Source of the DNA: Mytilus galloprovincialis
Lineage: Eukaryota; Mollusca; Bivalvia; Mytilida; Mytilidae
Assembly (NCBI RefSeq): GCF_965363235.1
Contig: NC_134838.1
Span: 3,787,001 to 3,851,000, forward strand
Reading direction: 5' to 3'
Length of the DNA stretch: 64,000 nt
Part shown: positions 1-11,740 of the stretch, one piece after another
How positions within the stretch are numbered: position 1 is the first letter of the stretch
Layout: every line of letters starts with the position of its first letter
Program-made: the position numbers and the translations under genes
Notes under the pieces: generated by a model
Told to the model about the DNA's origin: nothing
What the model saw: the letters and a program-made list of their open reading frames with translations, nothing else
Databases searched by the model: none

Positions 1-1040
1 TTGCTCGATGAATTACAACTTGTATTGTAACGAGCCAAGGTTGTATGCAAAATTGTAGCAAAATCAGCGACATAGCCCATTTACTGTAACTTGAACTTAA
101 GCAAATTAAAGTTGAAATAAAAATTTGAACTCGTTCATGTAATTTCGCAGAGTATAATATGAATAGGAACTTTATACCAAGGTTGATAACCGTCCAAAGC
201 TATGAATGATTTCAATGCATAATTTCAGGTGTTTTGCGTTGCAAAAACCCTAATTAAAATGACAAACTAACTAAACGTTGAAAAACAGAAATTCGTCAAA
301 AACTTACTTAAACGGGATTGTCTGTAAAACAGATTATCTTTACTAAAGATAGGAATATATAGTAACTACATGCGTAAATCTTGGAGAAAGACGTCTTTAA
401 GCTATACATCATACTGACCTAGTTCCATCAAACGAAATATTGATTCATAAAGTTAACGACTTTTAGACAAATAAAGTGCTCTTAACTGGATCATAACATG
501 TGAGAATTAAGAAATAAATCACTCTTACAATCATTCTTAGTATAAACATTAAAACAAGGAGTGGCACCAACTTCCTGGATGACAAAGTTCAGTTATAATA
601 ATTTAGTCCTTACATGAATAGCAGAGATTTATACTTGAAAAGGAGCGGCAAAAGACACCAAAGTGATAATCAAACCCATATATTGAAAACTTACTGAAAA
701 TGATTGAAATGTTGTTACGTTCAAAACATCGTTGCTTAAAATAAAGAATAATGTTCGCTCAAAGACATTTTTCAATATCAGAAAGATTTTATGAATTTTT
801 AAACGGGTTTTAAAAAAAATAATAATCTTAGAAATAAAAATGGTATTTTGTGATAATGTTGTCGTTTATGTGCCGTCGTTGTTACTTAGCCAAATTTGTT
901 ACAATATTTCATTGTATGAAACTTTGACACGGTTTCATAACAAGATGTTCTCGTTTTTGATAAGGGGCAAATCATATTAAACATAAATAACTTTATGTAC
1001 CAAGGCAGTTGTTTCCAAATAGTTCGTTTCTATGTATGCT
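1..1040. other. Intergenic AT-rich stretch, no gene seen
   Basis: I see no convincing open frame, RNA gene or recognisable repeat in this kilobase. It is AT-rich with stops in all frames. Confidence 0.6.
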
Positions 1041-1044
1041 GGCG

Positions 1045-1240
1045 TTTGTTTTTGTTCCACTTCAGTGTTCTTGTTGTACGCTTGATTTCCTCTTATAGTT
1101 GATGTTGTTTTTGTTCCACTTCAGTGTTCCTGTTGTACTCTTGATTTCCTCTTATAGTTGATGTTTTTCACTCGGTTTTAGTATGTTTCTCTCAATTAAA
1201 TTATAACTTAAAAACACAGGCAAACTACGGTTGCCCATAT
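1045..1240 (+). repeat. Dispersed repeat (CACTTCAGTGTTC family) with internal duplication
   Basis: A block of about 58 bp containing CACTTCAGTGTTC and TCCTCTTATAGTTGATG occurs twice head to tail, followed by a CTCGGTTTTAGT segment and a segment ending CTACGGTTGCC. The same order of blocks recurs at 11565-11735 with one copy of the 58-bp block, and its last part recurs near 20475-20515. It is therefore a dispersed family; the function is unknown. Confidence 0.7.
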
Positions 1241-1639
1241 TTGATTTAAAACAAATATATTGCCTGAAACTGATATAATTATAAATGCTTTATATCTTTA
1301 TGCAGAAAGTTTTCTTCAGTTAAAAAATGTTCTGTTTTTAATATAGGCAATCATATGAACCAACTAAATCTTGCCAACATGTTCATTTGTTCATATGAGT
1401 AATGAAAAAATATCCTTCAACAAAAATACCGAAACATCACGTTATAAATTTCATGTGTCCGAATTGCTTTTCTGGATTCATCGTGTATGCTTAAGGCCTA
1501 ATATTTGAAAGCCATTGATGTATAAGAACCGAACAGTTGAAGAGCTATAGAATTTTATATAACCAAAGGATTAAAATGAATGTAATCTCCAAAAAAATTT
1601 ACGAACACCATTATTCTTTGGTGTTCATATTTGTAATAA

Positions 1640-1770
1640 TAGTTATCAAAAGTACCAGGATTATAATTTAGTACGCCAGACGCGCGTTTCGTCTACATAA
1701 GACTCATCAGTGACGCTCATATCAAAATATTTATAAAGCCAAACAAGTACAAAGTTGAAGAGCACAAATA
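1640..1770 (-). repeat. Dispersed repeat, GCGCGTCTGGCGT family
   Basis: Read on the minus strand it contains CTTCAACTTTGTAC, GAGCGTCACTGATGAGTC, GTAGACGAAACGCGCGTC and TGGCGTACTAAATT in this order. The same order is seen in the plus-strand copies at 6491-7100, 8205-8545 and 12145-12700. A degenerate copy lies at 4050-4165. Confidence 0.75.
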
Positions 1771-2090
1771 CGTTCATATTCTATTTGAAGGAGTCATTGT
1801 GCCTTTCCCGTGAAGCCAATAAATGGTATTTGTCACTGGAAATTATTACTCATGAATAACACTTATTTGGCCACTTGTTGAGCAGGTAATGTTTGCTCTT
1901 ATCCGTTTATATACCTTTTATACGCTTTTTATGTGCCTTTTCTGATTCCAATGATCGACATAAAAAGAGGTTGAGTATTCAAAAAATAGTTAACCCCGTT
2001 ACATTTTGAATGCCTGTTCCATATATTTATTTTTTTTACTTTAAACGAAAACGTTATTTAAAAAGGCTTATACGTTCTCATATTTGTTGA
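1770..2090. other. Intergenic stretch, nothing recognised
   Basis: No open frame or repeat that I can place. Confidence 0.5.
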
Positions 2091-2480
2091 TAAAAGAGGG
2101 ACGAAAGATACAAAAGGGACAGTCAAACTCATAAATCTAAAAAAAAAACGGACAACGCCATGGCTAAAAATGAAAAACAAAAACAAACAACAGCACACAC
2201 GACACAAGTTAATGATATGTGTTCAAAATTGTCTGTTTGTTTTGTCATTATAATGGAAGTTGATACAACTGGCATACAGGTGAGAGGTTTAGCTAGCTAA
2301 AAAAAACAAGGTTCAATCCACCATTTTTCACATAAGAGCATGTCTGTACCAAGTCAGGAATATGATAGTTGTTATCCATTCGTTTGATGTGTTGAACGTT
2401 TGATTTTGCCATTTGATTACGGTCTTTCCGTTTTATATTTTCCTTTGAGTACAGTATTTTTTATTTTACTTTTTATTTAA
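2090..2480 (+). repeat. Composite dispersed repeat (GAGGGACGAAAGATAC / TTTAGCTAGCTA blocks)
   Basis: The block begins with GAGGGACGAAAGATAC and GGGACAGTCAAACTCAT, also found at 4600 and 22598. It continues through GGTTTAGCTAGCTA, CAAGTCAGGAATATG and TTGATTTTGCCATTTGAT. The middle part recurs at 11460-11550 and the last part at 63170-63270. Two families may be juxtaposed here. Confidence 0.65.
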
Positions 2481-3290
2481 CATTTCCTGTAGTGATTTTT
2501 TCTTGTTTACTTGTTGTGTACTAGTTTCTTCCTATATTTTATTCTATTTTGAGTCACTTATTACTAAGTTATTTTGTCAGTCTTTAGATACTAACTGACA
2601 CTTGATTTAGAAAGAAAAGAAAAATGTCCGCAGATATAGAATACTTGCTGTGTATGAAATACGCACCACTGTTCTATGTATTACTGTTTATCATATGAAA
2701 ATTAGGCACGATCCCTCCCGTTAGGGTTTTAGTATCATACCATAATAAATTATTTGAGAAGAACATAATCCGTCTTTATTCAATACCATAAAAGAGCAAC
2801 CATTTAACAGCAAGGGGGAGGGAGTGTATGGTTTTTTGTTTGAGTTAAAATTTTCGCGCTGAGTGAACAATTTTATTTAGTTTTTCAACGCTCATTCTTT
2901 GCAAAATTTAACACCATATGGAATGTGGACAGTCTTGATACATTTGAGAGTACTCTCAAATCGTACTTTGTTGTCAAGTTAACCTGTTTATACTATTTGT
3001 TATGCTTTATTTTTTTGTTATTTAATGTTAACTTGTATCTGGTTCTATGCCAGCTTTGATTGTTTGTAACTACGTTAAATGTTCACTTCTTCGTACTATA
3101 AACATTAAAATTATTTCCTTTCTCCTTTTATACTGCATATATATATCACACCTCCGGCACCTGTACAAAGAACTAGAAGTTTTATCGAGCACCCATTTTA
3201 TAGTTTTATCGTTGATATTCAACCCAAATGTACCAAGTTTTATAATAGTTGATGTGGTTCATATTTGTCTTCGTTTCTCGTTTTTTTATA
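2480..3290. other. Intergenic stretch, no gene seen
   Basis: An 84-codon open frame at 3047-3301 has the hydrophobic composition of AT-rich random sequence and no recognisable motif. I see nothing else. Confidence 0.5.
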
Positions 3291-3292
3291 TA

Positions 3293-3500
3293 GATTATTA
3301 GACCGTTGGTTTTCCCGTTTAAATGGTTTTACACTAGTAATATTTGAGGCCCTTTATAGCTTGCTGTTCGGTGTGATCCAAGGCTCCGTGTTGAAAATCG
3401 TACCTTGACCTATAATTGTTTACTTTTATAAATTGTGACGACTTGGATGGAGAGTTCTCTCATTTGCACTCATACAACATCTTCCTATATCTACATTTTT
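3293..3500 (-). repeat. Dispersed repeat, GATGTGGTATGA family
   Basis: This is a short interspersed repeat whose minus strand starts AGATATAGGAAGATG and contains a CAATGAGACAACTCTC-like block, here degenerate. Its distal part carries TGGTTTTCCCGTTTAAATGG (plus strand). Closely related copies lie at 48093-48295 and 50894-51110, with other subfamilies at 20605-21270, 24405-24545, 28550-28640, 39100-39235, 40284-40355 and 44995-45062. No coding capacity is seen. Confidence 0.75.
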
Positions 3501-4050
3501 GAATCAGAATACTTTTTTTAGGAAACAAAATCCCCCCCTTTTTCATGAAGTTAAACTGTCGGTCATTAAGTAAATAGTCAAGTTGTCTTTTTTTAAACAT
3601 TACTTATTCCGAGTCACATAATAAGTAATTCAGGAAATAAAATCTATAAACATTCTGTTTTGTATAATATTCATCAAATATAATATCTATATCAGGTTTA
3701 TTTATTCTTTCAATTATCTATAGCAATGAACACATATCTTATATGACCATCTTTCTTTACTGCAGAAGTGCAAAGCAACTTTATTGATGATAGCCATGGA
3801 GTATGAAAATGATTGCAAATAATTGATAATTTCTCTACTGTATTGATGTATTGCTTGGTAATAAAGTATTATCAGATAATTATATGGTACATTTTCTTCT
3901 AGAAACACCAGTAGACGTACTTTCTAGATGTGATAGAATCAGAAAAACGTTTGAGTTTGTCTCGTTTTCTATACAATCACGAAAGAACCATTTAAAAATA
4001 CAAGATTATAACACTTCTACATGTCATATATAATTCTTGGTTACTAATGT
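3500..4050. other. Intergenic stretch, no gene seen
   Basis: Short open frames of about 60 codons on both strands overlap one another and carry no motif. Confidence 0.5.
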
Positions 4051-4165
4051 AATAAAATTAACGGTACGAATTTTCTTGCACCAGATGCGCATTTCGACAA
4101 TACATGTCTCTTCAGTGATGCTCGTGGCCAAAATATTTGAAATCCAAAGCTTATATAAAAGATGT
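4050..4165 (-). repeat. Degenerate GCGCGTCTGGCGT-family copy
   Basis: The minus strand retains GAGCATCACTGAAGAGAC, CGAAATGCGCATCTGG and a trailing GTACCG, a diverged version of the family seen at 1640-1770 and 6491-7100. Confidence 0.55.
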
Positions 4166-4597
4166 AAAATGTGATATTAAAATTAAATAACTGTATATTC
4201 AAAGTTAATAAATCAACTTTTGACTGCGACTTTTTAGGCTTGCTTTTACCTCTTTAAATACCAAAATCAGTAAATATCTTTTTATTGGTCCTTATGTGAA
4301 ACTTCAAAGTGCCATTGTAGTTAATGGAATACACATTAATTCCAATCGAACTATTTGAAGTCTATTTTGATCATATTATATCTAATTTTCTTATCGTTGT
4401 ATCGCATCTTTTTACTTTCGTTTGAGTAATTTATATCTCCTTCCAATTAGAACCGAAGAAACGCATTTAAACAACTTATTTCTTTTTCTGGACGTATGAA
4501 TTAGTATTTATTTTTACAACAGTATTGATACAGATAGATTGTGGATTTGATTTTCTTTCACAAAATAAACAGTGAAATACTGACTGATTTTTACGAA

Positions 4598-5590
4598 GGA
4601 TTAAAAGAGGGAAGAAAGATACCAGAGGGACAGTCAAACTCATAGATTGAAAACAAACTTCATGAATATGTACATTGTAACAAATTAAAGATTTAGACGC
4701 TACTTCCAAAAAAATATACGGAGAGGTACACAAGTCAAATAGAATATTTTTGAAGTAAATTCTTATGTTTCGAATCTGGGCATTTCTAGAGATTCAATAA
4801 TTTACTGTTTGTTTCATTTTTATATGCATATCGTACGATATGTATGATATGGCAAGAGACATTTTTGTATCAAACCAACAAGCTTAAGAGAACAACGACA
4901 AAATTCAACGATTTTTTTTTTATCTTCAAATATATGTGGCACCCGTCGTTTTCCTCATGTTAGTTCAAACCAGAGATATGACTAAATCGATATGTCACAT
5001 TTGGGGGAAGAAACGAGATTGTAATTATGCCGATTGGAAAATATCTGTCGTCATCTAGATCTGTGAAATAGATATTCCGTAAAGGTCAACCAATTCGTCA
5101 TGCTGCCCGTAAAATTCACGAAGGGATGATTTCAACTGCACTACTTGTAACTTTTTGATTTATAGTTTCTTTTTTAGCAACAATCCTCTACTAAGGAAAT
5201 CTTTATTGGAAACACAAGCCTTGAAATATCGTATCAACTGGGAGATATGTACTCCATATGTAGGTGTTGCTAGAATGTTGCTACATATAAATGGAAAGTT
5301 CACAGTTGAAATCATCTCTGTTGTTGCAAAGGTTTTTTATCAACCGTATATTTCTAGATGTAAGACAAGATATATGAGACAGACTTAAGTGTATCTGTTG
5401 TATCCTTTGTCTCAAGTTTGATTGGATTGTTGTGTTCAACATAGTCACCAAATTCTGAATTATTTAGTAAGAGAACATCATTTATAAAGCAGAAAGTAAA
5501 GTTAAAACATATAGTACATAGCAAGCTATATATATCAAGGTGCAGATAACTGTCAAACAATTCAAACGAGAAAACTAACGGCATTATCTA
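4598..5590 (-). pseudogene. Penelope-like reverse transcriptase, 3' fragment (decayed)
   Basis: On the minus strand the segment 5354-5584 encodes FCFINDVLLLNNSEFGDYV followed by an LETKDTTDT-type stretch. This is a degraded version of the RT palm motif C region (Y/F-I-D/N-D-V-L) seen more fully at 22979-23185. Downstream (lower coordinates) come DNA blocks shared with 21790-22240 and, at 4600-4670, the GAGGG..GATACC block. Stops and frameshifts rule out a working gene. Penelope-like elements are non-LTR retroelements common in molluscs. The assignment rests on the better-preserved copy. Confidence 0.6.
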
Positions 5591-5769
5591 GGTACAAAAC
5601 AATAAACGAAAAACAAATGATATCCAGCAACAAACTACGACTACCAAACTCTTCTTCCTTTGAAAATGCAAGTCATGTGAATTCATACGGAATACACTAT
5701 CGTCCGTAGTCAAACAACAAATATATATTTAACAGTTTTGAGTAAATTTTCATTAAAGTAGCTACTTAC

Positions 5770-6040
5770 CAACAATACTCATAGGATCCGCTATCATCGT
5801 AACATACAAATCGGATATTGCCAAGTTAACCATGAAAACAGATTGCACTTGTCTGAGTTCTTTTGTTTTCGACACAACTATCAAAATAAGGAAATTTCCA
5901 AAGGTTCCAACAAGTGATGCAATAACTAACAATAAAATACTGATAATGGCAAATCCTGGAGAATCCCGAATAAATTCAAATCGCCTGAAATATAGACAGT
6001 CGTTACTAGTCTCATTCTTTGAACAAAAGCTATCATTCAT
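5770..6040 (-). CDS. Rhodopsin-class GPCR, first coding exon (partial gene)
   Basis: This exon encodes about 90 residues of a seven-transmembrane receptor. A short N-terminus with three cysteines and an N-E-T glycosylation sequon is followed by TM1 (about residues 29-58, with the class A signature G-x-x-G-N). A short basic intracellular loop (KTKELRQVQ) and TM2 with the N-L-A-x-x-D signature (NLAISDL) come next. The frame runs from ATG at 6040 into a consensus donor (G|GTAAGT) whose exon side ends at 5770, so the rest of the receptor is in later exons at lower coordinates. I could not find those exons in the window. The immediate downstream DNA is Penelope-like debris. The ligand is unknown. 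By general look it fits orphan, moody- or melatonin-like class A receptors, but that is a guess. It could also be an isolated exon of a dead gene. Confidence 0.72.
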
Positions 6041-6059
6041 TGTTAAATATATTCCTGAC

Positions 6060-6490
6060 TAGTAATCTATGTTGTTATCGGAAAGAGCTTACTGTGCCAA
6101 TCAGCTGTTCATCATACTTTCATGCTTCCATTAGATTTATAAATACTTAATGAAGTTAAGAACATTTTGACGACATAAGACTTCCTAATTATTATCATTG
6201 TAGGTTATATCAATACTGACAGTTGTTTGTAAATCACGGTTTTCTTATAGTATGGTAATATTGATAAGTGGCATCAATACATAATGTCAGCAATATATCA
6301 TCATTTATATGTTCTTTCAATCAATCGTATTTTTCTTACATCCACCATCATAATTGTTCTAGAAAATGGTAAAATGGATGAGATATTCAATAAAGGATTT
6401 TAAACTTATCTGATATCTATATATTTTGAATGTTTGCAGTTAAACAGATTGTCAAGCTGTATAACTACCTTTATAAGCAAACATGAATTT
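6060..6490. other. Upstream flank of the GPCR exon
   Basis: No coding frame seen. It may hold the promoter or 5' UTR of the minus-strand receptor exon, but no specific element is recognisable. Confidence 0.4.
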
Positions 6491-7100
6491 TTATAAATTT
6501 ACTGTTTACAAATTTTTGAATTTTTTGAAATACTAAGGCTTTTTCTACCGTAGGCATAGATTTCCTTAGTTGTATTTGGCAAAACTTTTAGGAATTTTGG
6601 TTCTCAGTGCTCTTCAACTTCGTACGTTATTTGGTCTTTTTAACTTTTTTTGGATTCGAGCGTCACTAATAATCTTTTGTAGACGAAACGCGCGTCTGGC
6701 GTATATACTAAATTTAGTCCTGGTATCTATGATGAGTTTATTTACATCCACTGGGTCGATGCCACTGCCGTTGGTGATTTATTTCCCCGAGGGTATCACA
6801 AGCCCAGTAGTCAGCACTTTTTGTGCTGACATGAATTGTCATTGATATGGTTATATTTATAAATTTACTGTTTACAAATTTTTGAATTTTTTGAAATACT
6901 AAGGCTTTTCTTCCTCAGACATAGATTACCTTAGCTGTATCTGGCAAAACTTTTAGGAATTTAGGTTCTCAATGCTCTTCAACTTCGTACTTTATTTGGC
7001 CTTTTTCACTTTTTTGGATTAGAGCCTCACTGATGAGTCTTTTGTAGACGAAACGCGCGTCTGGCGTATATACTAAATTTAGTCTATGATGAGTTTGTTT
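6491..7100 (+). repeat. Head-to-tail array of the GCGCGTCTGGCGT family (about 1.6 copies)
   Basis: The unit starts TTATAAATTTACTGTTTAC at 6491 and again at 6857, a period of 366 bp. Each carries CTAAGGCTTTT, GCTCTTCAACTTCGTAC, GTAGACGAAACGCGCGTC and TGGCGTATATACTAAATT. The first unit also contains CACTGGGTCGATGCCACTG and GGTATCACAAGCCCAGTAG. An apparent 91-codon open frame at 6570-6845 lies wholly in the repeat and is not treated as a gene. Confidence 0.8.
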
Positions 7101-8200
7101 GCCCTCACAAGTGTATTATTCAAATAATAAGCTTTCGCTCTTTTCTGGAAGTTTTGGTCTGCAGTGTTTTCCAAATTGAACTGACTGATATATTTCTGTC
7201 ATTAACTTGAATAAACCTTTCCTTTAAATAGCGTTTTCATTGGTTATGTTTTAAACACTTTTCATTGCATTATGTTTATTTAATTTTTGTTATTACCTTA
7301 ACAGTATAACTAAGCTCCTGCTAAATATTTAGCATGGTAAATTTTCTCTGATAATAAAATTGAGAATGGAAATGGGGAATGTGCCAAAGAGACAACAACC
7401 CGACCATAGAGCAGACAACAGCAGAAGGTCACCAACAGCTCTTAAATGCAACGAGAAATTCTAAACTGCAGATTAAATATGGGTGCGTATAAATGTTTTC
7501 TTCCTTCTTCCCAAGACTTCAAATGAGATACACAGAAAACAATAAGGAGACTTTTAATGATTGGGAATGAAACAACTATCCACCAGAGTCCAAATAGCGT
7601 GAAAGTAAGCAACTACATTCTGTGTATACTAATAGATTCGGTGCACAAGAGATCATTTTTTTATTTTTGTTTTGGCGAAATCAATGTTTTCCATTATTTT
7701 ATAAAACAGCTATCCCAAGAGGATGCCTCAGTATAAAAAATAGAAATCCCTAGCTTACCCGGAGGCCAAAACAAGATTTTTGTCGTCAATTTTTTAATAC
7801 AAATATCAAATAATAAGATGCCGTGAATACAATCAGAAATAATTGATCGAAAATGAATAAAGTCTTAAAACAAATCTGATAAAAGAACAAATTATCCATC
7901 AACTAAAAGACATGAAAGAAGACAAAAAATATTCAAATAAATCATTTCACAAAACTCTAAGGAGTTAGTATTACTGACACTTCTAACACTCGAGGGGGGT
8001 CTTCTAAGTTCCTTTCGGATAAGAAGTACCTGTTTCACGAGTTACACTAGACTTGTGGCTAATCTATAATAAATAGGACTTAAAATAGAAAACACACTAA
8101 CACACACTAAACGCGGATGCATACACGAAAGTATACAAACCTAGAATACTAAAATAACATTTTACTAGTTAACAGTTTTACATAGCTTTTGAATGTTTAA
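7100..8200. other. Intergenic stretch with short repeat pieces
   Basis: At 7370-7440 there is a GGGAATGTGCCAAAGAGACA block that recurs at 30540-30600 (diverged), 41405-41460 and, inverted, 29400-29470. At 7560-7620 there is a diverged GATGTGGTATGA-family fragment (ACAACTATCCACCAGAGTCC). No gene is visible. Confidence 0.6.
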
Positions 8201-8204
8201 GAAT

Positions 8205-8545
8205 TCATAGAATATGATTACCTTAGCCGTATTTGGTACAACTTTTTGGAATTTTGGATCCTCAATGCTCTTCAACTTTGTACTTGTTTGGCTTTATAAA
8301 TATTTTGATATGAGCGTCACCGATGAGTCTTATGTAGACGAAACGAGCGTCTGGCGTATTAAATTATAATCCTGGTACCTTTGATAACTTTTTACACCAC
8401 TGGGTCGATGCCACTGCTGGTGGACGTTTCGTCCCCGTGGGTATCACCAGCCCAGTAGTCAACACCAAAGACATGAATATCAATAATGTGGTCATTTTTA
8501 TAAATTTCCTGTTAACAAAACTTTGATTTTTTTCTAATTCTCCGG
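8205..8545 (+). repeat. GCGCGTCTGGCGT-family copy
   Basis: Contains TACCTTAGCCGTATTTGG, GCTCTTCAACTTTGTAC, GTAGACGAAACGAGCGTC, CACTGGGTCGATGCCACTG and GGTATCACCAGCCCAGTAG in the family order, ending in the TTATAAATTTCCTGTTAAC unit start. Confidence 0.8.
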
Positions 8546-8652
8546 AAGGGAAAAAATAGTTTTCATATCGTAATGCCCTGTGAATTTTAAAGTGATGTGT
8601 ATGGTTATTTCATATCTAAGTATCAAGGTTTTTATAAATCTGTGTCACTTAT

Positions 8653-8684
8653 TAGGTCTTTCCACTTTTCTGTGGAAAGACCTA
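8653..8684. repeat. Short perfect hairpin at the edge of a repeat
   Basis: A 13-bp perfect inverted repeat (TAGGTCTTTCCAC and its complement) with a 6-nt loop TTTTCT. It opens a block I recognise as repeated in bivalve DNA and could be the terminal hairpin of a non-autonomous transposon. Confidence 0.65.
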
Positions 8685-9478
8685 TTGTTTTTCTTCTGAT
8701 TATTTTTTTTTTCTTCCGCCTAATTTTGTTCTTGCGATAAACATTTGTTTCGCAATATGTCGCTTAGATATTTTGTATATGATATCGAACAGTTTATGCG
8801 CTTTTGAAATTTACCCTGCGTAAACAAATACTTTTCTTTGTAGGAGTTATCTCCCCAAACACTGTTTTCCTTGTTATGGCATCTCCTTCGCAACCATTAA
8901 AGATTATGACAAATTTATTTTACAAAATTGTTCGTTACATCCTCAGTAATTTTTGGCGTATTTGGATCGAAGCGATTCGAAGAAATTTTATAGGAGTTAT
9001 CTATCTTTTCGGAATAAATTTGTCGGTATGTTTTTTTAACTCATAAACCGTTAACCGTATAACCCTGGAATGTTTTTATTTGAGTCCCCTGATTCCTAAC
9101 TTAGAAAATTAGGTCAAGGTCAAAGGTCAAGGTCATATTTTAGATTTTCATATGTCTTTGATTTCCCTATAACTCTTGAACGGTTATAGATACAAAAAAA
9201 TTAAGCAGTGAAAAATGCTTGGTACTTCAAGGGGCAACTTTTTTTTACATTATGACTATATTGATTTTACCATCATGTAAGGGACATAACTCCCATCGAT
9301 GGTTTTTAAAAGGCCATTTTTAGGCAAAACTCTTAAACAAAAGGTCCTTGACCCATAGGGTCTTTTGCAATGACCTTGTGGAGCAATGACCTTGACGAAG
9401 GTTACAAGGTCAAAGGTCAAGGTCATCAAATTATGTGGTTTTGGCACTATTTAAACAGTTTTATGTGTGTTTGAATTT
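8685..9478. repeat. Probable repeat body with clusters of AGGTCA half-sites
   Basis: Two clusters of direct AGGTCA hexamers occur: four at 9111-9135 (spacers 0, 1, 0) and three at 9407-9425 (spacers 1, 0), with opposite-strand TGACCT copies at 9371 and 9387. Wording such as ATAACTCTTGAACGGTTATAG suggests a diverged tandem organisation. Open frames of 63-80 codons are not convincing. Boundaries are uncertain on the right, where the CCAA/ATCA minisatellite begins. Confidence 0.45.
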
Positions 9479-9506
9479 CAACCAACCAACCAACATACCA
9501 ACCAAC

Positions 9507-9545
<39 letters not shown>

Positions 9546-9819
9546 GATCATGATCAATAAACCAATAATGATCATGATCAATCAATCAATCATGTTTCCG
9601 TCTCATGTGTTTCTTATAGGGTTCAACCAACCAACCAACCAACCAACCAACCAATCAACCAATCAATCAATCAATCAATCATGATCATGATCAACCAATC
9701 ATGTTTCCGTCTCATGTGTTTAATATAGGGTCCAAGATCTTCTTTGTGTCTTTTTCCGTGTTTCACTTGACCCTATCCAATGTGTTTGACCAACCAACCA
9801 ACCAACCAACCAACCAACT

Positions 9820-9869
<50 letters not shown>

Positions 9870-10375
9870 GATCAATCAATCATGTTTCCGTCTCATGTGT
9901 TTAATATAGGGTCCAAGATCTTCTTTGTTTCTTTTTCCGTGTTTCAATTGACCCTATCCAACGTGTTTAACCAACCAACCAACCAACCAACCAACCAACT
10001 AATCAATTAATCAATCAATCAATCAACCAATCAATCAATCATGATCATGATCAATCAATCATGTTTCCGTCTCATGTGTTTAATATAGGGTCCAAGATCT
10101 TCTTTGTTTCTTTTTCCGTGTTTCAATTGACCCTATCCAACGTGTTTAACCAACCAACCAACCAACCAACCAACCAACCAACTAATCAATTAATCAATCA
10201 ATCAACTAATCAATCAATCATGATCATGATCAATCAATCATGTTTCCGTCTCATGTGTTTAATATAGGGTCCAAGATCTTCTTTGTTTCTTTTTCCGTGT
10301 TTCAATTGACCCTATCCAACGTGTTTAACCAACCAACCAACCAATCAACCAACCAACCAACCAACTAACCAACTT

Positions 10376-10410
<35 letters not shown>
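9479..10410 (+). repeat. Composite minisatellite, ~180-bp unit with CCAA and ATCA microsatellite parts
   Basis: The word CATGTTTCCGTCTCATGTG starts at 9591, 9700, 9881, 10060 and 10239 (spacings 109, 181, 179, 179). Each unit contains CATGTTTCC..., a GGGTCCAAGATCTTC block, CCCTATCCAACGTGTTT, a (CCAA)n run, an (ATCA)n run and a palindromic ATGATCATGATCA. The first unit is shortened. It is non-coding; the open frame at 10061-10267 is repeat-derived. Confidence 0.9.
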
Positions 10411-11440
10411 TGTATGACTGTTTGATCATGACACTTTATTGAAGGAACAAACTCTCAATTATTCAAGAAAAATTGAAATTTAATATTGTTCTTACGTCAC
10501 TTCTGAAAAAAAATCCACATGTTCTCTGAAACTACAAGTACAATCGACCTCAAAATTGGCAGTCAGCAGGGCATACATGTACTAAACGTTTATAAAAAAA
10601 CTTGGTGCAGATATCTCTCAAAGCTTTTCCTAGAGAAAAGAAATGGCAATGCCGTAAAAATAGCTTGCTAGGTCCGTAAATCTCAGTAAAAACCTACAAT
10701 AAAATGTCCGCTCCGAGTTTGAAATACTAATCTGTGTTACAAACAGGTGCTGAAAATTGTACATTATCAGAAAATAATCAATAAATGTGTTTTAAAGTTA
10801 CACCGGATCAATTAAATCCAAAACATGCACTACTTGTAAACTGTCATCAAAATGTCAATTTCCTACAATGACAAAAGAAATTACATTGTGTACATTCCAT
10901 CTCTATAGATGTTGTCTGTTTAACGTCCCCACCTAAAAAGAAATAAAAAGACTATCTTTTCGTTATTATAAACCCGTGTCACGTGATGTGGCGCGCGCGC
11001 TGTACCTAAAATAAAAGAAAAACTTTCCAAACTAAACATGAAACTTCTCCGGTAGCAATAATATAGACCCCATACAGAAACAAACAAACAAACAAACAAA
11101 CAAACACCCCCCAATTCAATTAATTTTACAGGGGGAAAGACCCCCTACAATTGCTTTTTTAAAGCAATTGATTTATATTCTTTTTATTGTTTTGATAAGA
11201 AAGTGCAGGGGGCATTCAAAAATGAATGAGATAAAATAAATAACATTGCATGAACCAGGATTAAAATGAATATTCTGCAAGACAAATAATTATGAATATT
11301 TTAAAAGACAAATAATTATGAATATTCAACATGTCTAAATGTACTATTATATTATTTATTTATGTATTTCTCTGTTTTGAGTGTTCTTGCATTTATTTGT
11401 ACTGTATTCCCGTCATGTAATGTTATCATTTTAGCGGTAT
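10411..11440. other. Intergenic stretch with simple repeats
   Basis: Contains a short (CAAA)n tract at 11082-11104, a GGGGGAAAGACCCCC hairpin near 11132-11147 and a CAATTGC hairpin at about 11149-11171. It also has two ~36-bp tandem pieces (GACAAATAATTATGAATATT) near 11280-11325. No gene seen. Confidence 0.55.
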
Positions 11441-11740
11441 CTTTAATATTGTCATAACGCGCGAGGTTTGGCTAGCTACAAAACCAGGTTCAACCAACCA
11501 CTTTTTTCTTAAAATGTCCTGTTCCAAGTCAGGAATGTGGCAGTTGTTATTTATTGTTCATTTCTATGTATGTTGCATTGTCGTTTGTTTTTGTTGCACT
11601 TCAGTGTTCTGTTATTTCGTTGTTTTCCTCTTATAGTTGATGTTTTCCCTCGGTTTTAGTTTGTAATCCGGATTTGTTTTCTCTCAATCGATTTATGACT
11701 TTTGAACAGCGGTATACTACTGTTGCCTTTATCTACAACA
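11440..11740 (+). repeat. Dispersed repeat, two adjoining blocks
   Basis: The first block (GAGGTTTGGCTAGCTA, CAAGTCAGGAATGTGGCAG) matches 2285-2375. The second (CACTTCAGTGTTC, CTCTTATAGTTGATGTTTTC, TACTACTGTTGCC) matches 1045-1240. The shared context suggests one larger family with internal deletions. Confidence 0.65.

Noticed and set aside
6570-6845. 91-codon open frame
   Set aside because: It is entirely inside the GCGCGTCTGGCGT dispersed repeat and other copies are not open.
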